Notes under the pieces: generated by a model
What the model was told of the DNA's origin: nothing
The model's database searches: none
The model's input: only the letters and a program-made list of their open reading frames with translations
Program-made: the position numbers and the translations under genes
Source: Pseudeuparius sepicola
Lineage: Eukaryota; Arthropoda; Insecta; Coleoptera; Anthribidae
Direction: 5' to 3'
DNA length: 64,000 nt
NCBI GenBank assembly: GCA_963920635.1
Contig: OY987299.1
Coordinates: 70,600,692 to 70,664,691, forward strand
Part shown: piece after piece, positions 10,607-23,621 of the stretch
Numbering within the stretch: position 1 is the first letter of the stretch
Layout of the letters: each line of letters starts with the position of its first letter

Positions 10607-13600
10607 AGTATTATTCTAATGGAACCAATGGAGTTCACATTAAACAAAGGATTATTAGCTATAAAATTAAACCTCAAAACTACACTATAGATTTGGAGTC
10701 ATTTAAAGATGAAATTAAAAATAAAGTCACGAAATTAATAAGGAGGGAGCAACTAAAGCACACAGCGGTGAACGTTAATTTTGAACTGTTCGGTGTTTAC
10801 TATTCGAAAGTTTTGGATATGACAGATATAAAGTCATTCAACACGGTATTTTCGACTGCAGTTACAGCAACCGACCTTAATGAATTATATGAGAATCTTT
10901 TAATCCAAATCATCGAGAAGACTGATGAATTTTCAGAGCGTGGTTCAGGTAAATATAATTGTACCTAATAAATATAATAGGTTAGTAATTTTTTTTTGTT
11001 CTGGGTGGATTTTAATAGAACTTCTACATCTTGAAGTTAACATTAATAAGTTCAACCCTCTACGCGCCTCATCGTACGTACCACTACCACAAGAAATAAC
11101 GAAAACTAAAGCTGTGGTTAATATAAAAAACGGTGATCTCTGTTGTTTCGGTTGGAGTGTTGTAGCTGGAGTATACCCGCCTCTCGGACATCCCAATAGG
11201 ACTTCATCATAAACGGACTTCCGGACAAAATTTAATTTCGAAGGTATTTCCTTTCCTGTTTTTTTTAAAGATATTTGCATATTTGAAAATCTAAATAACT
11301 TATCAATTAATGTATACAGATAAGAAGTATTTTACAAAGAGAACAAAAGGGTGTGTGAAATTGTTGGACCACTTTACTATACAAAACAGAAGAAGAATAT
11401 CTATATAAATTTGTTGCTTGCAGAAGGATCTGATGGAAATTATCATTATTGATATATAAAAAATTTGAACAGATTAGTATTTAGTCAGATATCTAAACAT
11501 AAAAATAAAAAAAAATTGTGCGATGGATGCATACAGAATTTTTCAAGCTATGAAAAATTACAAAAACATATAACACAGGACTGTGATTTTGTTAGAATTG
11601 ACTTTCCTTCAACGAATTTTATTACTGATAAATTTGGAAACAATGTTCCTGGAAACATTTTAAAATTTGAGAATATTCAGAAACAGTATGTAATACCTTT
11701 GGTTATATATGCTGATTTTGAATGTTTTTCAAAACCGATAGTTAATGATAATGAACCGTTAGATCCTCATTCTAGCTATACCATAATTAAAGCTGAACAC
11801 ATACCTCACTCTTTCGCATATTATTTAAAGTGCTCTTTTGACAATAGTTTTTCAAAACTTAAAAGTTACACAGGACAAAATTGTGCTAAAACTTTTATTG
11901 AATATTTAGAAGAAGATGTAAAATGCTTTTATTATAATTTTTTATCAATTAATGTTCCAATGAAACCTTTGACGTCAGATGAGCAGGATCGACATAACAA
12001 AGCTCTAAATTGTTACATCTGTGGAAAAGGATTTCAAGACACTCAAAATTTGATAAAAGTTCGCGATCACTGTCACATCTCAGGGAGTTACAGAGGTCCT
12101 AGTCATTCTATTTGCAACTTACATTTTCAACTTCCAACATTTATTCCTGTTATTCTACATAATTTAAAAAATTATGATGCCCATTTATTTATTAAATCAT
12201 TATGTTTTAATAAAGAGAATATAGATGTAATTGCTCAAACTAAAGAAAAATACATAAGTTACAGTAAACATATATTAATGCACACTAAAACTAAAACTTT
12301 ATTAAAACTAAAATTTATAGATTCTTTACAGTTCTTACCCGCTTCCCTCGAAACTTTGTCAGATACTTTAGAAGACAAACAATGCTTCGAAATTAAAAAA
12401 GCTTCCCCCAATGATTTACAGTTCCATTATATAAGGCAAAAAGGTGTTTTTCCATACGATTATGTCGATTCTTATAAAAAATTGTCAGAAGATTCATTGC
12501 CAACAATTGATAAATTTTATAATAATTTAAAAGGAGAAAATATCTCTGAAGTTGAGTATAGACGAGCGCAAGATGTGTGGCAAATCTTTAATTGTAAGAC
12601 TTTAGGCGATTATAGTGACATATATCTTAAGTCCGATGTCTTACTTTTAGCTGATATTTTTGAAAATTTTACACAAAATAGTATAGACACATATAGTCTC
12701 GACCCTGCTCAATATGTGACGTCACCATCTCTAGCGTGGGACGCAATGCTTCGCATCACTAAAGTAGAATTAGATCTCTTAAGTGATCCCGAAATGATTC
12801 ATTTTTTTCAAGAAGGGTATTAGAGGTGGCGTTAGCACCGCTATCACTAGAAAATCAAAAGCTAATAATAAATTTTTAGACAATTTTGATCCTAGCAAAG
12901 AGACAAAGTTTATTATGTACCTCGATGCTACAAATTTATATGGATATGCCATGAGACAATATTTACCAGAAAAAAATTTTGTTTGGCTTTCTCAAGATGA
13001 AATTAATAACATAGATATTTTGTCACTTTCCGACACAGCACCAGAAGGTTATGTTTTCGAAGTTGATTTAGAATATCCCAAAGAGCTTCATTATGACCAT
13101 AATGAATTGCCATTTTGCCCAGAAAACTATACACCACCAAACTCAAAATATTCTAAATTAATTCCGAATTTAAATGATAAAAATAATTATGTAATCCACT
13201 ATTCATATTTAAAGCAATGCTTAAAATTCGGCCTTATAATAAAGACAATTCACAGAGCTGTTAAGTTTTCACAATCTCCGTGGTTACGAAAATATATAGA
13301 TCTAAATACTGAAATCAGAAACGCTACACAATGCAAGTTTAAAAAAACTCAAGTACAAAACCTAACCAACAGTGTATACGGGAAGACTATGGAAAACGTA
13401 GATAAGCTAGTCGATATTAAGCTAGTTTCTCAATGGGAAGCAAATAAAAATACGAAGTTGGGCAGAAAAATTTATAGCTAAACCTCAATTTAAAGATCTT
13501 TGTATATTTTCAGAAAATTTAGTAGCTATACAATTACAAAAAGTTTCGGTAATGTATAATAAACCTATCTATGTTGGTTTTAGTATATTATATATTTCGA

Positions 13601-13684
13601 AAGTGGTCATGTATAATTTCAATTACGAATTTTGAAAACCAAAGTATGGCGATAATATGACCCTCTTATACATGGATACAGATA

Positions 13685-14560
13685 TAGACCGTAGGCTCAC
13701 TGCCAAAAAGTGCAACGATAGTATAACGTATGCCCTTTGAGATTTTGGTAATTATGTATATGCTCGTCAACGTACGAACAAAATTATCGGGTGGCCGCGG
13801 GACTTGCACTGGAGAAGTTGATTCTTTATTGTTAACGGTTAGTGTTATAACGGGTTTTGCAATGATAGCATAACGTATGCCGAGCACACCAATCAATATT
13901 TTATAATAAGAAAATCTATCAGAAAACGATCGGCATACGTGTAGCGTGGGGCTTAAGGGTCGGCATTCGCCCTTAATTGTGTCATAAAATTCCCCGTTTT
14001 TGAATGATAGTATAGCAATTGCCAAAGGGCATACGGTTCCAGCGGAACTAACTAATTTTACAATTTTATAAATGTGTAACAAATTTATAGGTTTTTTAAA
14101 TGATAGTATAAAATTCAACTAAAGTTGAAAATTGACAAGTACATTGAGAATTGCTAATTGCGAAAATGGCATACGGTTATCCTGGGAACGGCTCTTACAA
14201 AATGATGTCAAATTGTGCAAAATTTTAGGTCAATTTGCAATGATAATATAACGTTTGCCGTTGTGAATTTTGGAAAATATTCAATTAATTATACAAGTTT
14301 TTTGAGAGGCATACGGTTCGGTTGGGACAAAATAGTTTTTATCTGATAAGAGATTTGCATAATTATCATGTACATTTGCCATGATAGTATAACGTATGCC
14401 ATTGTGATTTTTGTTAAATATTCAGTACAAGTCACTTGAACCGCATACGGTCCGGTTGGGACAAAATGGTTTTTATCTTATAAGAGATTTGCATAAATAT
14501 CATGTCAATTTGCAATGATAGTATAACGTATGCCATTGTGATTTTTGAAATTTCGCAAAC
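13685..14560 (+). repeat. Left subterminal array of a roughly 22-bp motif
   Basis: The motif GCAATGATAGTATAACGTAT and variants occur near 13716, 13860, 14004, 14099, 14239, 14381 and 14514, spaced mostly 130-145 bp. The spacers also contain GGCATACGG-like strings. Beyond 14560 a 145-bp direct repeat (TTTCGAAATTTCGCAAA near 14545 and 14690) continues the periodicity. Such arrays usually bind a transposase. Confidence 0.75.
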
Positions 14561-15008
14561 CTACTCAGTTTTTCATTCTGAACAAGTTTTCTTAATAACA
14601 TTTTAATGTGAAAGCTACACAAAGTGCACTTTTCTAAAGAAAAGTGGGAAAAAATGCCAAAAAATCAAAGTACGCCTAGACTTTCGAAATTTCGCAAATC
14701 TACTCAGTTCTTTATTCTGAACATGTTTCCTTAATAACATTTTATCGTAAAACCTACAGAAAGGGCACTTTACTGATGTGGAAAATTAGTTTTTTCAAAA
14801 TTCCCAAGGCATACGTGATTTTTCGAAACTAAAATTACGTCACAAATTAGTTTCAAACCAAGCAGAGCTGATCCCCAAAAGGTCAAATTTCAACTAAAAA
14901 ATTTTTTGTCATTTACACCCCACGTGCACTCAATCCGTGGACACACTGTATATTAAAGCAGAATTATAAAAACATTTTAATTTGAAATTGTATAGTAGGA
15001 ATTTATGA

Positions 15009-15429
15009 TTAAATACTTTCAAAGTTTTCCAATAAAAATCTTTGCCTTCTGTCGGTAAAAATATGTTTATATATAGAACAGCTTCTCTCAACATTTGCCG
15101 ATGTAATAGGACAATATTTTAATTTGGGTAGTAAGGTACAAGTCCAAGGTGCAACTTCGTTGGATGATTTACCATCAAAAATATTCTTTACTGCCATTAA
15201 AGATTTGAACCCTTGATTCTATTCTACAGTAGAGCATCTCATTTTTTTCTTACTTTAATACCTACATCACCGGGAACCTTTCTACATTTAGCGGAAAATG
15301 TTTGAACAAAATCAACCGATTCGCTTAAACCTAAATTTCTACTTTCTAATGAAAGAATTATATCTAGTAAAAAACTAAAATTAACTTTAATAAAAACAAG
15401 TTGGTTAGCTACATCCGCATTTTTCAGGA
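15009..15429 (-). pseudogene. hAT-type transposase C-terminal remnant
   Basis: Minus-strand translation from about 15429 gives a helical segment (NQLVFIKVNFSFLLDIILSL), CRKVPGDVGIKV, then after two stops a final stretch with SANVERSCSIYKHIFTDRRQ. The last part matches the hAT dimerisation domain pattern in which a conserved VERSFS..K..L..RR block ends the transposase. Stops near 15240 and 15225 show decay. It is unrelated to the ends of the surrounding element by anything visible. Confidence 0.65.
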
Positions 15430-17639
15430 TTTCTTGACACCCTGCGAGTTGTCTCTGGGGCTCTCATAATCTTGGTTATATCTTATATCTATAAATAAGT
15501 ATGGAAAAACATGCAAATATTATAACAATCCTAGGTTTGCTATACTTGGGTCTGTCCGATAAAATCCTGTTACCTTATTACAATATAATTTATTGATCAC
15601 AAATTTGAGACTCACAATTTTGATTTGACAACTTGTAAAAGACAACTATAAATAATTTTAGCATGAAGTTAAATTTGAACAATTAAAATAAACTAGGAGA
15701 GTTAAATTTAGTTAATAATTGGTTTGAGAACAATAAAAAGGTCGAATCGTCTTTACAAATACTCTGACTGTTCAGCTATAAGTTCTTTGAACCTTGATCC
15801 TTAAGTTGGAACTGAGTGTATCGTTTCTTACGCTCAAACGAGGCTCGTTGTAGTGTGGGGCGTGGCTAGGGCTTCCTCCGGTCCTTGTCTGCTCGAATAG
15901 GCGTTGCAGATGTTGAGGCTAGCAGATATCTCAGGGCGTCGCCGAAGTAGAGCTGACCAGGAGTCAACACCTATGCCAACGCAACTCCACTCGATGCCTA
16001 CGCAACTCTCGTCACGTTGTTCCGTCGTCAGAGGGCTGTGATCGTAGCGTCCTCATAGATGGCGTGCAAGCATGAACAAATCAGAGAAAAAACAACATTA
16101 GACAAGGTCTAAGCCTTCTACAAAAATTAATAAAACCACTAGGTAACGATTAATATTTAATATTGAATTATGATACTAAAGTTATTAAATATTGACAAAT
16201 GATAAAAATTAAACGTTTAGAACTATACTAAACTATGGGGAACTATGCATAGTTTTTTAAATGTTATAGATAATATTATTGAACTCACCGGAATAGCAAA
16301 GTGCTTAATATTTAATAAGAAGAAAAATTTTGAGAATGCTCCAGCCCGAATTCTTGAAATTTAAGAAATTTTAAAACTTATTTAACGCAAAAAGTTTATT
16401 TGAGACTTGAACGGTAAAATAGAGAAACTAAGAAAGGTGATAAACTAAAGGCAATACGAATTTATTAGGAAAGTGAAAATATCGGTGTCAGATTTATCCG
16501 AGTGGCTCCGTACTACAGAATCGAGACTTAACCCGAAAAATAAGAACGCAATGTGTGACTAATGTGACCAAAACTTAAAAATATTTGATAAGATAACAGC
16601 CGCAAGATGGTGGGTATTCAAAAAAAGAACAATGCTATGTTTTTGAGTTAAAGATGGCCGGGGCCTTGGACGAAATGAGTCCTTATAAAAAATAGCACGT
16701 CAAAAAAACGTCACAGGTGAGTAGTAAAGTTGCTGAACTAAGCAAAAATCAAAAGAAATTACTCACCTGTGGGGTTTTCCAGGAGAAACAGCCACCACCT
16801 GCTTGCTGTGTCCCGCGCTTCCTCAGCTACGCAGCCAAAAAGGAAACGCCTCGGGCAAGCGTCGCTGCCTCACGACGCCGTGGACATAGAAAACAGAAAA
16901 ACCCAAAAATATTAGTCACACGAAATCAATCCCCGATAATAAAATACAAAACCACTCAAATAAATCACCGATGGAAAAAATTTAACTAGATAAAAGCCGA
17001 AAAATCGAAAATTTGGCGGGAAATGGGCGGATGCCTCTGCGCGACTCGATACCGGCGAAGACGGGAGCAAACTCTAATCAGGTCGGACCCTCCCGACGAG
17101 GTGGCCGGTAGGACCTACGTCACCCGTCAACTCTCGACCAATCAGGATTTAGCATGAAACGCATTTAATCAACTAAACAGTATTTATGTTCAAATTATGC
17201 ATCAACAGAACCGAAAAATCGAGTAATTCATAATACAGATTTTTAATTACATACCTGCAGATAAATAAACACCCACTTGAATTTTCGCATTTTGAATATG
17301 CCAGGGTTCGAGGCTAGGCGAAAGTACACGGCCATTTCCGTATATGGCGCGCGAAAATTTGAATTATTTGAAATTTGAAAGAAAGTTTTAAATTTTGAAA
17401 AAGTCTTAATAAAATCGAATACAATGTTATAAATGAATTGAAACTGTACGGAAAATAAATTAGTTAATAAATATGAGATATATGTTTGAAAATAATGACT
17501 TTATGTTAATAACAAAATATAAAAACGAGTAACGGATTTTGAAATGAAAAAATCCGTTACAATATGCACAAAAATATAGTTTTTCCAGAAATATGCAATG
17601 TTTTGCGAAATTGAATAAAATATGCAAAAAATGCATATA
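15430..17639. other. No recognisable gene; mixed AT-rich and GC-richer repeat DNA
   Basis: 15840-16080 and 16780-17130 are GC-richer than their surroundings and have no motif-bearing frame. They may be LTR or untranslated fragments of an unidentified element. Confidence 0.35.
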
Positions 17640-18873
17640 CAGGGTGTAACTAAACTGATGGTCAAAAATGAAACCACGTATTCTTGGAGTCAAAATAAGG
17701 GCACTTCTTCATATATTTTTTTCTCCTACGGGCCATAGTTTTTTTTATACAGAACGTAGAAGTTTGGAGAAAAATACGCATATTTCTTAGTATTTCTAGA
17801 AGTATACGAGATATTTTCTTCAAACTTGGCGTGTCATATGAGCAGATGAGCCGTCAAACTTAAGGTTGACATGAAGCTTCTGAGGCTTCCAGTTGCGGAG
17901 ATACAGGGTGTTAGTAAAATTAATTAGTTCAGAAAAATATGAATACCCTGTATAATCGCATTTTTTTAATTTGTTTTGAATGGTAAATTCAATGGTTAAC
18001 AAAAAGTATCTCTTAGTATTTTTTCATATTCGCAGCCGTTTCTTAATTATTTTCGAAGAACGGCAACGCTGCAATGAACAATAGTCACTTTAAGAATAAA
18101 TCTAGCAATCTGTGGATGTCAATTAAACTTTATTTAACAAAATACAAAGGCAAAAACAATAATAAAAGAAACGTATTGCTATTAGAAAATTAAATTATTA
18201 AATGTTCGAAATGACCGCCGTCTCTTTCAATACACGCAATTATGCGTTTCCGCATGTTTATTATTGCCATTCGCAAGTCCATAGCAAAAGTGCATATCAG
18301 TCAACTCTTCAAATGAAAATATAATTTTTCAAAATATTGATACTAATGTGCAAAGTTGGCAGCCAAATGATTCAAATAATGCCAAGTTTAATTGACATCC
18401 ACAGATTGTTAGATTTATTCTTAAAATGACTTTTTTATTGCAGCATTGCCGTTCTTTGAAAATAATTAAAAAACGGCTGAGAATATGAAAAAATACTAAG
18501 AGATACTTTTTGTTAACCATTGAATTTACCATTCAAAACAAATTTAAAAAATGCGATTATACAGGGTATTCATATTTTTCTGAACTAATTAATTTTACTA
18601 ATACCCTGTATCTCCGCAACTGGGAGCCTCAGAAGCTTCATGTCAACCTTAAGTTTGACGGCTCATCTGCTCACGTGACACGCCAAGTTTGAAGAAAAAT
18701 CTCGTATACTTCTAGAAATACTAAGAAATATGTGTGTTTTTCTCCAAACTTCTACGCTCTGTATAAAAAAAAAACTATGGCCCGTAGGAGAAAAAAATAT
18801 ACGAAGAAGTGCCCTTATTTTGACTCCAAGAATACGTGGTTTCATTTTTGACCATCAGTTTAGTTACACCCTG
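17640..18873. mobile_element. 1.2 kb long-TIR mariner-type element
   Basis: Begins CAGGGTGTAACTAAACTGAT and ends in its reverse complement, flanked by TA at 17638-17639 and 18874-18875. Arms of about 450 bp (17640-18090 and 18395-18873) are highly similar. The loop carries a transposase C-terminal scrap on the minus strand. The paired 60-aa reading frames at 17820 and 18510 are mirror images of the arms, not genes. Confidence 0.85.
18190..18296 (-). pseudogene. Mariner-type transposase C-terminal remnant
   Basis: The minus-strand frame ending at a TAA (18190-18192) reads INMRKRIIACIERDGGHFEH, the typical end of insect ITm transposases in which a CIE.GGHFEHL string closes the protein. About 35 codons remain and the catalytic domain is gone. 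Confidence 0.6.
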
Positions 18874-18993
18874 TATATGCAATTTGCATATATTCCGCCC
18901 TTTAGTTATCATATTGACCACACTTCAATGACTAACTTCAGACTTGATTCAGTATTTCCTTGTTTCATAATTATTAGTACTAGTAGCACAGTA

Positions 18994-19288
18994 CAGGGTG
19001 TCCCATTTTCGATACTTTTGCAAGGTATCTCGGTTATTTTTAGAGATAGGAAGTTGGGGTTTTCGGGACACTGGTCTACTTTTTCATAAAAAGAAAGGCC
19101 CCGTAAACAGAATTTTCCATTTTCAGGCACACCCCGTATATCCGTTATACGCTAACTTGCTGAAATGGTAAAAATCGACCCTTATAGATTTTTTCACGTA
19201 GAATTCAGTGGCGTACACGGATATTTTCTAGGAAGTAAGAATTTCAAAATATAAATATAACTTGGGTTTTTTAGAATGGAACACCCTG
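18994..19288. mobile_element. 295-bp MITE with CAGGGTGTCCCATT ends
   Basis: Left end CAGGGTGTCCCATTTTCG, right end the reverse complement of CAGGGTGTTCCATTCT, TA on both sides. Only about 15 bp of terminal repeat is clear. Non-coding. It may be a fragment of a longer element, because a CACCCCGTATA string lies inside at about 19128. Confidence 0.6.
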
Positions 19289-19639
19289 TATATTTTGCTC
19301 GATAGCATTTTTTTCAGGCTTTCCAACAATATATAATAGTTGATAGGTATCTTTGTTAATATCTATCAAATCTGACAATTTAACTGAAATCGCAGTATTT
19401 TCTAGCCATGGAGTATAAATAATTAATTGAAGCAAGTGCAAGTCCAACGAAATTCAACTCGATAAAGTTTATTTAAAGAATTCTACATTTTAGTTCAAGT
19501 AACAATACGATAAAACCAATAACGATTGTCAAAGCAGAGAAAAGAGATCAAATAAATTAATAAAAACATGAACAACAACAAATATAAACAAAAACTAACA
19601 AAAACATGAACATTTAAAGGAACGATTAAAAAAAATTAA

Positions 19640-19745
19640 TGGGCAATAACTAGTGTGGCCACCTCGCTTCAAAATGGTTTCATTCAGTCGACGTGGCATC
19701 AAGTCGATCAAGTTTGTTACAAATTCTTGTGGAATGGCATCAAAT
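19640..19745 (-). pseudogene. Tc1-like transposase C-terminal remnant
   Basis: The minus-strand translation reads EFVTNLIDLMPRRLNETILK followed by RGGHTSYCP. This is the characteristic Tc1 transposase tail (MPRR...GG.T.Y). No upstream DDE region is seen within this element. Confidence 0.65.
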
Positions 19746-20029
19746 TTAATTTTTTTCGCCTATGCCGTCTTGATTATTTATACGTAGAATTTTCTGCCTG
19801 CAAAGCCTTTTTCCGAGGCGTTAGTTTCAAAACAGTATATCTCCGACAAAAACGGAGATAATGCCGTGATTCAAAAAACAAAATGTTCACAAAAGATGAG
19901 GCTATAGTGTGGTTCCACTTGTCAACAGCTACTGTTGCGGCTGCGCCCCACAGGGTGTTGCAAGTTTCATTCGTAACTGAAAAATTAATCTATAATTAAA
20001 AAAAAATAATCAAAATCGAATGAGCGGTT

Positions 20030-20818
20030 CGCGAGAAATCCAACTTTGAATTTGGGGCAAATCACAATGGCATACGTTATACTATCATTGCAAATTTACA
20101 TGAAACTTATGCAAATCTCTTAACAGATAAAACTACTTTGTCCCAACGGAACTGTATGCCGCTCGAGAAACTTTTATAATTACATGGATATTTCACAAAA
20201 ATCACAATGGCATACGTTATATTATCATTGCAAATTGGCCTAAAATTTTGCACTCTTTTTTCTCGTATGCCACCGGGTAAGACCCTTATAAACCGTATGC
20301 CGTTGATATATTTGATATATTTTATCCCTATGGATCATATATTCCAAGGGCATACGTTATACTATCATTTCAAAAACCTATAGATTTGTTACACATTTAT
20401 AAAATTGTAAAATTACTTAGTCCCGCGGGAACCGTATGCCCTTTGGCAATTGTGCATTTTATGACAAAAATGGTTCAATTTCAAAATGGCAAATGTTATA
20501 CTATCATTCAAAAATGGGGAATTTTATGACACACTTAAGGGCGAATGCCGACCCTTAAGCCCCACGCTACACGTATGCCGATCGTTTTCTGATAGATTTT
20601 CTTATTATAAAATATCGATTGGTGTGCTCGGCATACGTTATACTATCATTGCAAAACCCGTTATTTTTTAGCAATAAAGAATCAACTTCTCCAGCGCAAG
20701 TCCCGCGGCCACCCGATAATTTTGTTCGTACGTTGACGAGCATATACATAATTACCAAAACCTCAGAGGGCATACGTTATACTATCGTTGCACTTTTTGG
20801 CAGTGAGCCTACGGTCTA
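20030..20818 (-). repeat. Right subterminal array, inverted copy
   Basis: Mirror image of the left array: CATACGTTATACTATCATTG near 20070, 20210, 20350, 20490 (variant), 20632 and 20770. The outer 300 bp match the left arm nearly base for base. Reading frames here simply reflect the repeat. Confidence 0.75.
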
Positions 20819-21392
20819 ATAGCTTTATTTTAGAAGTAACCACAGAGAATTTTTATGAAGACATGAAGCATATCTGGAAAAATTTGATACTTCTAATTAT
20901 TCGGAAAATAACGTTTATGATATTCCACGAAATGTATCGGTTGTAGGAAAATTTAAGGATGAATTTGCTGGGATACCCATAGAAACTTTTTATGGGACAG
21001 GGGCGAAAGCATATTGTGTAAAAACTAAAACCGATGTTCAAAAGAAGGCAAAAGGAGTTACTAAAAATACCGTTAGAAAAGAATTAGATATTTCTGATTA
21101 TAAAGAAGTTGTCGAAAACAATTCCAAAATTTTTTGTAATATGTATGTTTTTAAATCACGTTTACACAATATGTTTGGCGAAATTATTAACAAACTGGCA
21201 TTATCCTCGGAAGATGATAAACGATTCCGAATTCCTGGAAGTGTAAAAACATTAGCTTGGGGTCATAGGGATATTTCTAACAATTCTGAAGAAAGTAGTG
21301 AAAAAATGTTGGATTACTTGTTAGAGATTGGAGAAAAAATTAAAAAAATGCTTTTAATTTTTTCAACTTTGTAGGATATATAAAGGGGTTCA

Positions 21393-23083
21393 ATGTTTAG
21401 TTTATATTATAGTTCAGCGATGTGTCTGGAGGATGATATAGTATCTTACTCTAATTATAAAAAACAATCATATCTAGAAAAAATGAAAACCCTTATCTCT
21501 GATAACACTATTTACAATGAATTGAAACGAGACCCAACGAACAAATTTCAGGAAAAAAATAACACTATTGTTAAAGATTTGTTACAATGTAAACTCATTG
21601 ATAACACCTTAGCTAAAAAACTAATGATACACAACGCACAACCTCCAAAAATTTATGGATTGCCAAAAGTCCACAAAAATAACCTACCCCTTAGACCAAT
21701 AGTATCATGCACGGACTCACCAACTTATGCATTGTCCAAATACGTTTCTAACATATTGGTCAATTTGATTCCTAATTTTAAATATAATACAAAAAAACTC
21801 TTTCGAATTTATAGAAAAGATTAAAAAAATTAAAATTCCCGAAAATTACGTCCTCATATCTTTGGATGTCACAAAAGGATCAGTTTTGAATGCTGTGACG
21901 AAGAGTTGGAATGATATTAAGGCACATACTAACATAGATCTTAACACTTTTTTAAATATTATTACTTTCCTTTTCGATTCTAGTTATTTTGTATACCAAG
22001 GAAAATTTTATAAACAAATTCATGGAACAGCAATGGGCAACCCAGCTTCCCCGATTCTTGCTAACCTTGTTATGCATAATTTGATTAATGAAGTCCTTGA
22101 AAAGTTACCATTTAAAGTTCCGTTCCTGTTCTGCTATGCAGACGACAATAATTACTATGGTGAAACGAGGTGATGAACACGTTATTTTGAATACCTTTAA
22201 TTCTGTATCTGAATCATTAAAATTCACAATTGAAATCGAAAGCGAAGAAAAAATCCCTTTTTTAGACACCCTAATAACAAGAAATAAACAAGAACTCTTA
22301 GTTGATTGGTACCAAAAACCAACTAACTCGGGTAGAGTTATTAATTACCATTCTTCCCATCCTTTAAACCGAAAAATAGGGGTATTAAAGGGTTTAAAGC
22401 ACAGGGTAGACAAATTATGCGAACTCTGCTTTAGGGAAAAAAATTACAACACCATTAAATCAATAGCTTCAAAGAATGGTTATCCGAAAAATGTCATAAA
22501 CAAAATAATTGATTCCAACTCTACGACTTACAATATCAACAATGAGAACACCGATACTAAAGACCAAGAACCCAATAACAATATAATTAACATAAAAAAT
22601 TATTATAAAGTCCCAAATATTCCTGGCTTAAATTACAAACTTAAACATCTCCTTAATAATGAAAAGAATCAATTAGTATTTTACTCTGACAAAAATGTTA
22701 ACAAATTAAAAGACAAGATTTCAAAAAATGATCAATCCAATATAACATACAAAATTGATTGCCTGGGCTGTAATAAATGTTATATTGGACAAACCAAACA
22801 AAAATTAAACAAAAGAATATATAATCATAAATATGATTGCAGAATAATAAATGTCAACAAGGAAAATAAAACTGCACTTGCATCTCACCATTTTTCTACA
22901 GGTCATGTTTTTAATTTTGAAAATACAACAATATTAGATATGGAAATTTCTTTAAAAAAACGTTTGCTGTCAGAAATGATCTTTATTGAAAAATATGAAC
23001 ACAATTCCATAAATTTGAGAAGTGACGTTTCAAATTTGAGTTCAGTTTACTCAAACCTAATCAACAAAATAAACCTACTATAA
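21393..23083 (+). pseudogene. Penelope reverse transcriptase and GIY-YIG endonuclease, frameshifted
   Basis: Three frames follow one another: 21393-21824 (fingers region with KIYGLPKVHK and LRPIVS), about 21810-22173 (ISLDV, GTAMGNPASPILANL, catalytic YADD), and about 22147-23083 (PFLDTLI, thumb, then CNKCYIGQTKQKLNKRIYNH, the GIY-YIG nuclease with downstream HFSTGH and a conserved glutamate region). Frameshifts near 21800 and 22150 disrupt it. The N-terminus is degenerate. The product would copy RNA and cut target DNA. Confidence 0.85.
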
Positions 23084-23621
23084 TCATCCGTCACCGAGGA
23101 AAAACCCATTGTAGACATCATTTAAAAAAAAAAGACTGTTGAAAAAGTCAATACCAAAAATAAAGGAAAAAAAGCCTACGCATTTCCTAGTAGAATTATC
23201 TACATTACTGATATGTATACCCACTTCACCACAACAACGCCAAAATTTAGAATGAGATCTACCCTTTTCCTATGCGAAACTATAATAAATATACCTTGTA
23301 GTATGCAAAAAACTTTGACAAGGATTTATCAAATATCTCAGGTGAGTTAGTTTGCCAATTTGTGCCCTTGATCCCCCCCCCCTATTTATAAGAAATAATT
23401 TTATACTTATTTAAATAAAATGTTGTCTTCAAATAAGTGTTCAATGTTTATGATTGGAAAATGTTTTTAATGTTAACTTAACTCTCATTTTATGTCTTTA
23501 ACTTGTTATAATTTTAATTATAAGTTATAAAAAAAGGAAGAAATTTAAAGAAAAATTATTTGTATAATATTCAAAGCAAACAATAACAAAAACACATATT
23601 GAGCAATTGTATTAATCGTTG

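Larger units (their letters stand above)
13685..20818. mobile_element. 7.1 kb inverted-repeat element inserted in PolB motif C
   Basis: Left end TAGACCGTAGGCTCACTGCC and right end its reverse complement, flanked by a 3-bp ATA duplication (13682-13684 and 20819-20821). Terminal arms of about 0.8 kb are nearly identical. No transposase matching these ends is seen. The interior holds a hAT remnant, two TA-flanked elements and a Tc1 remnant, which look like later insertions or cargo. A 3-bp duplication is compatible with PIF/Harbinger- or CACTA-like elements, but the termini match neither clearly, so the superfamily is unassigned. Confidence 0.85.
10502..21275 (+). pseudogene. Polinton DNA polymerase B, broken by frameshifts, stops and a 7.1 kb insertion
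   Basis: Family-B, protein-priming type DNA polymerase that would replicate the element. Segments in order: start ATG 10502 and a 53-bp intron; N-terminal region to 11212; exonuclease domain in 11465-12823 with YADFECF, a zinc-finger-like CYICGKGF..C..H insert, HNLKNYDAHLF and KSDVLLLADIFENF; polymerase motif A YLDATNLYGYAM at about 12915-12955; motif B TNSVYGKTMENV near 13366. Motif C (LLYMDTD) is cut at 13684 by the insertion 13685-20818, and the C-terminal domain resumes at 20822, ending near LAWGHRDI. Frameshifts occur around 11213, 12820 and 13465, with stops near 11450 and 13634. It is non-functional, but its domain order is complete. Confidence 0.9.

Noticed and set aside
10925..11280. 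Separate 95- and 111-residue genes at 10925-11280
   Set aside because: The plus frame is part of PolB's N-terminal region read through a probable decayed intron; the minus frame is its shadow.
17820..18692. Mirrored 60-residue ORFs
   Set aside because: They are the two arms of the fold-back element 17640-18873.
13684..20821. Intein in PolB motif C
   Set aside because: The inserted DNA has TIRs, a 3-bp target duplication, stops in every frame and no Hint-domain motifs.
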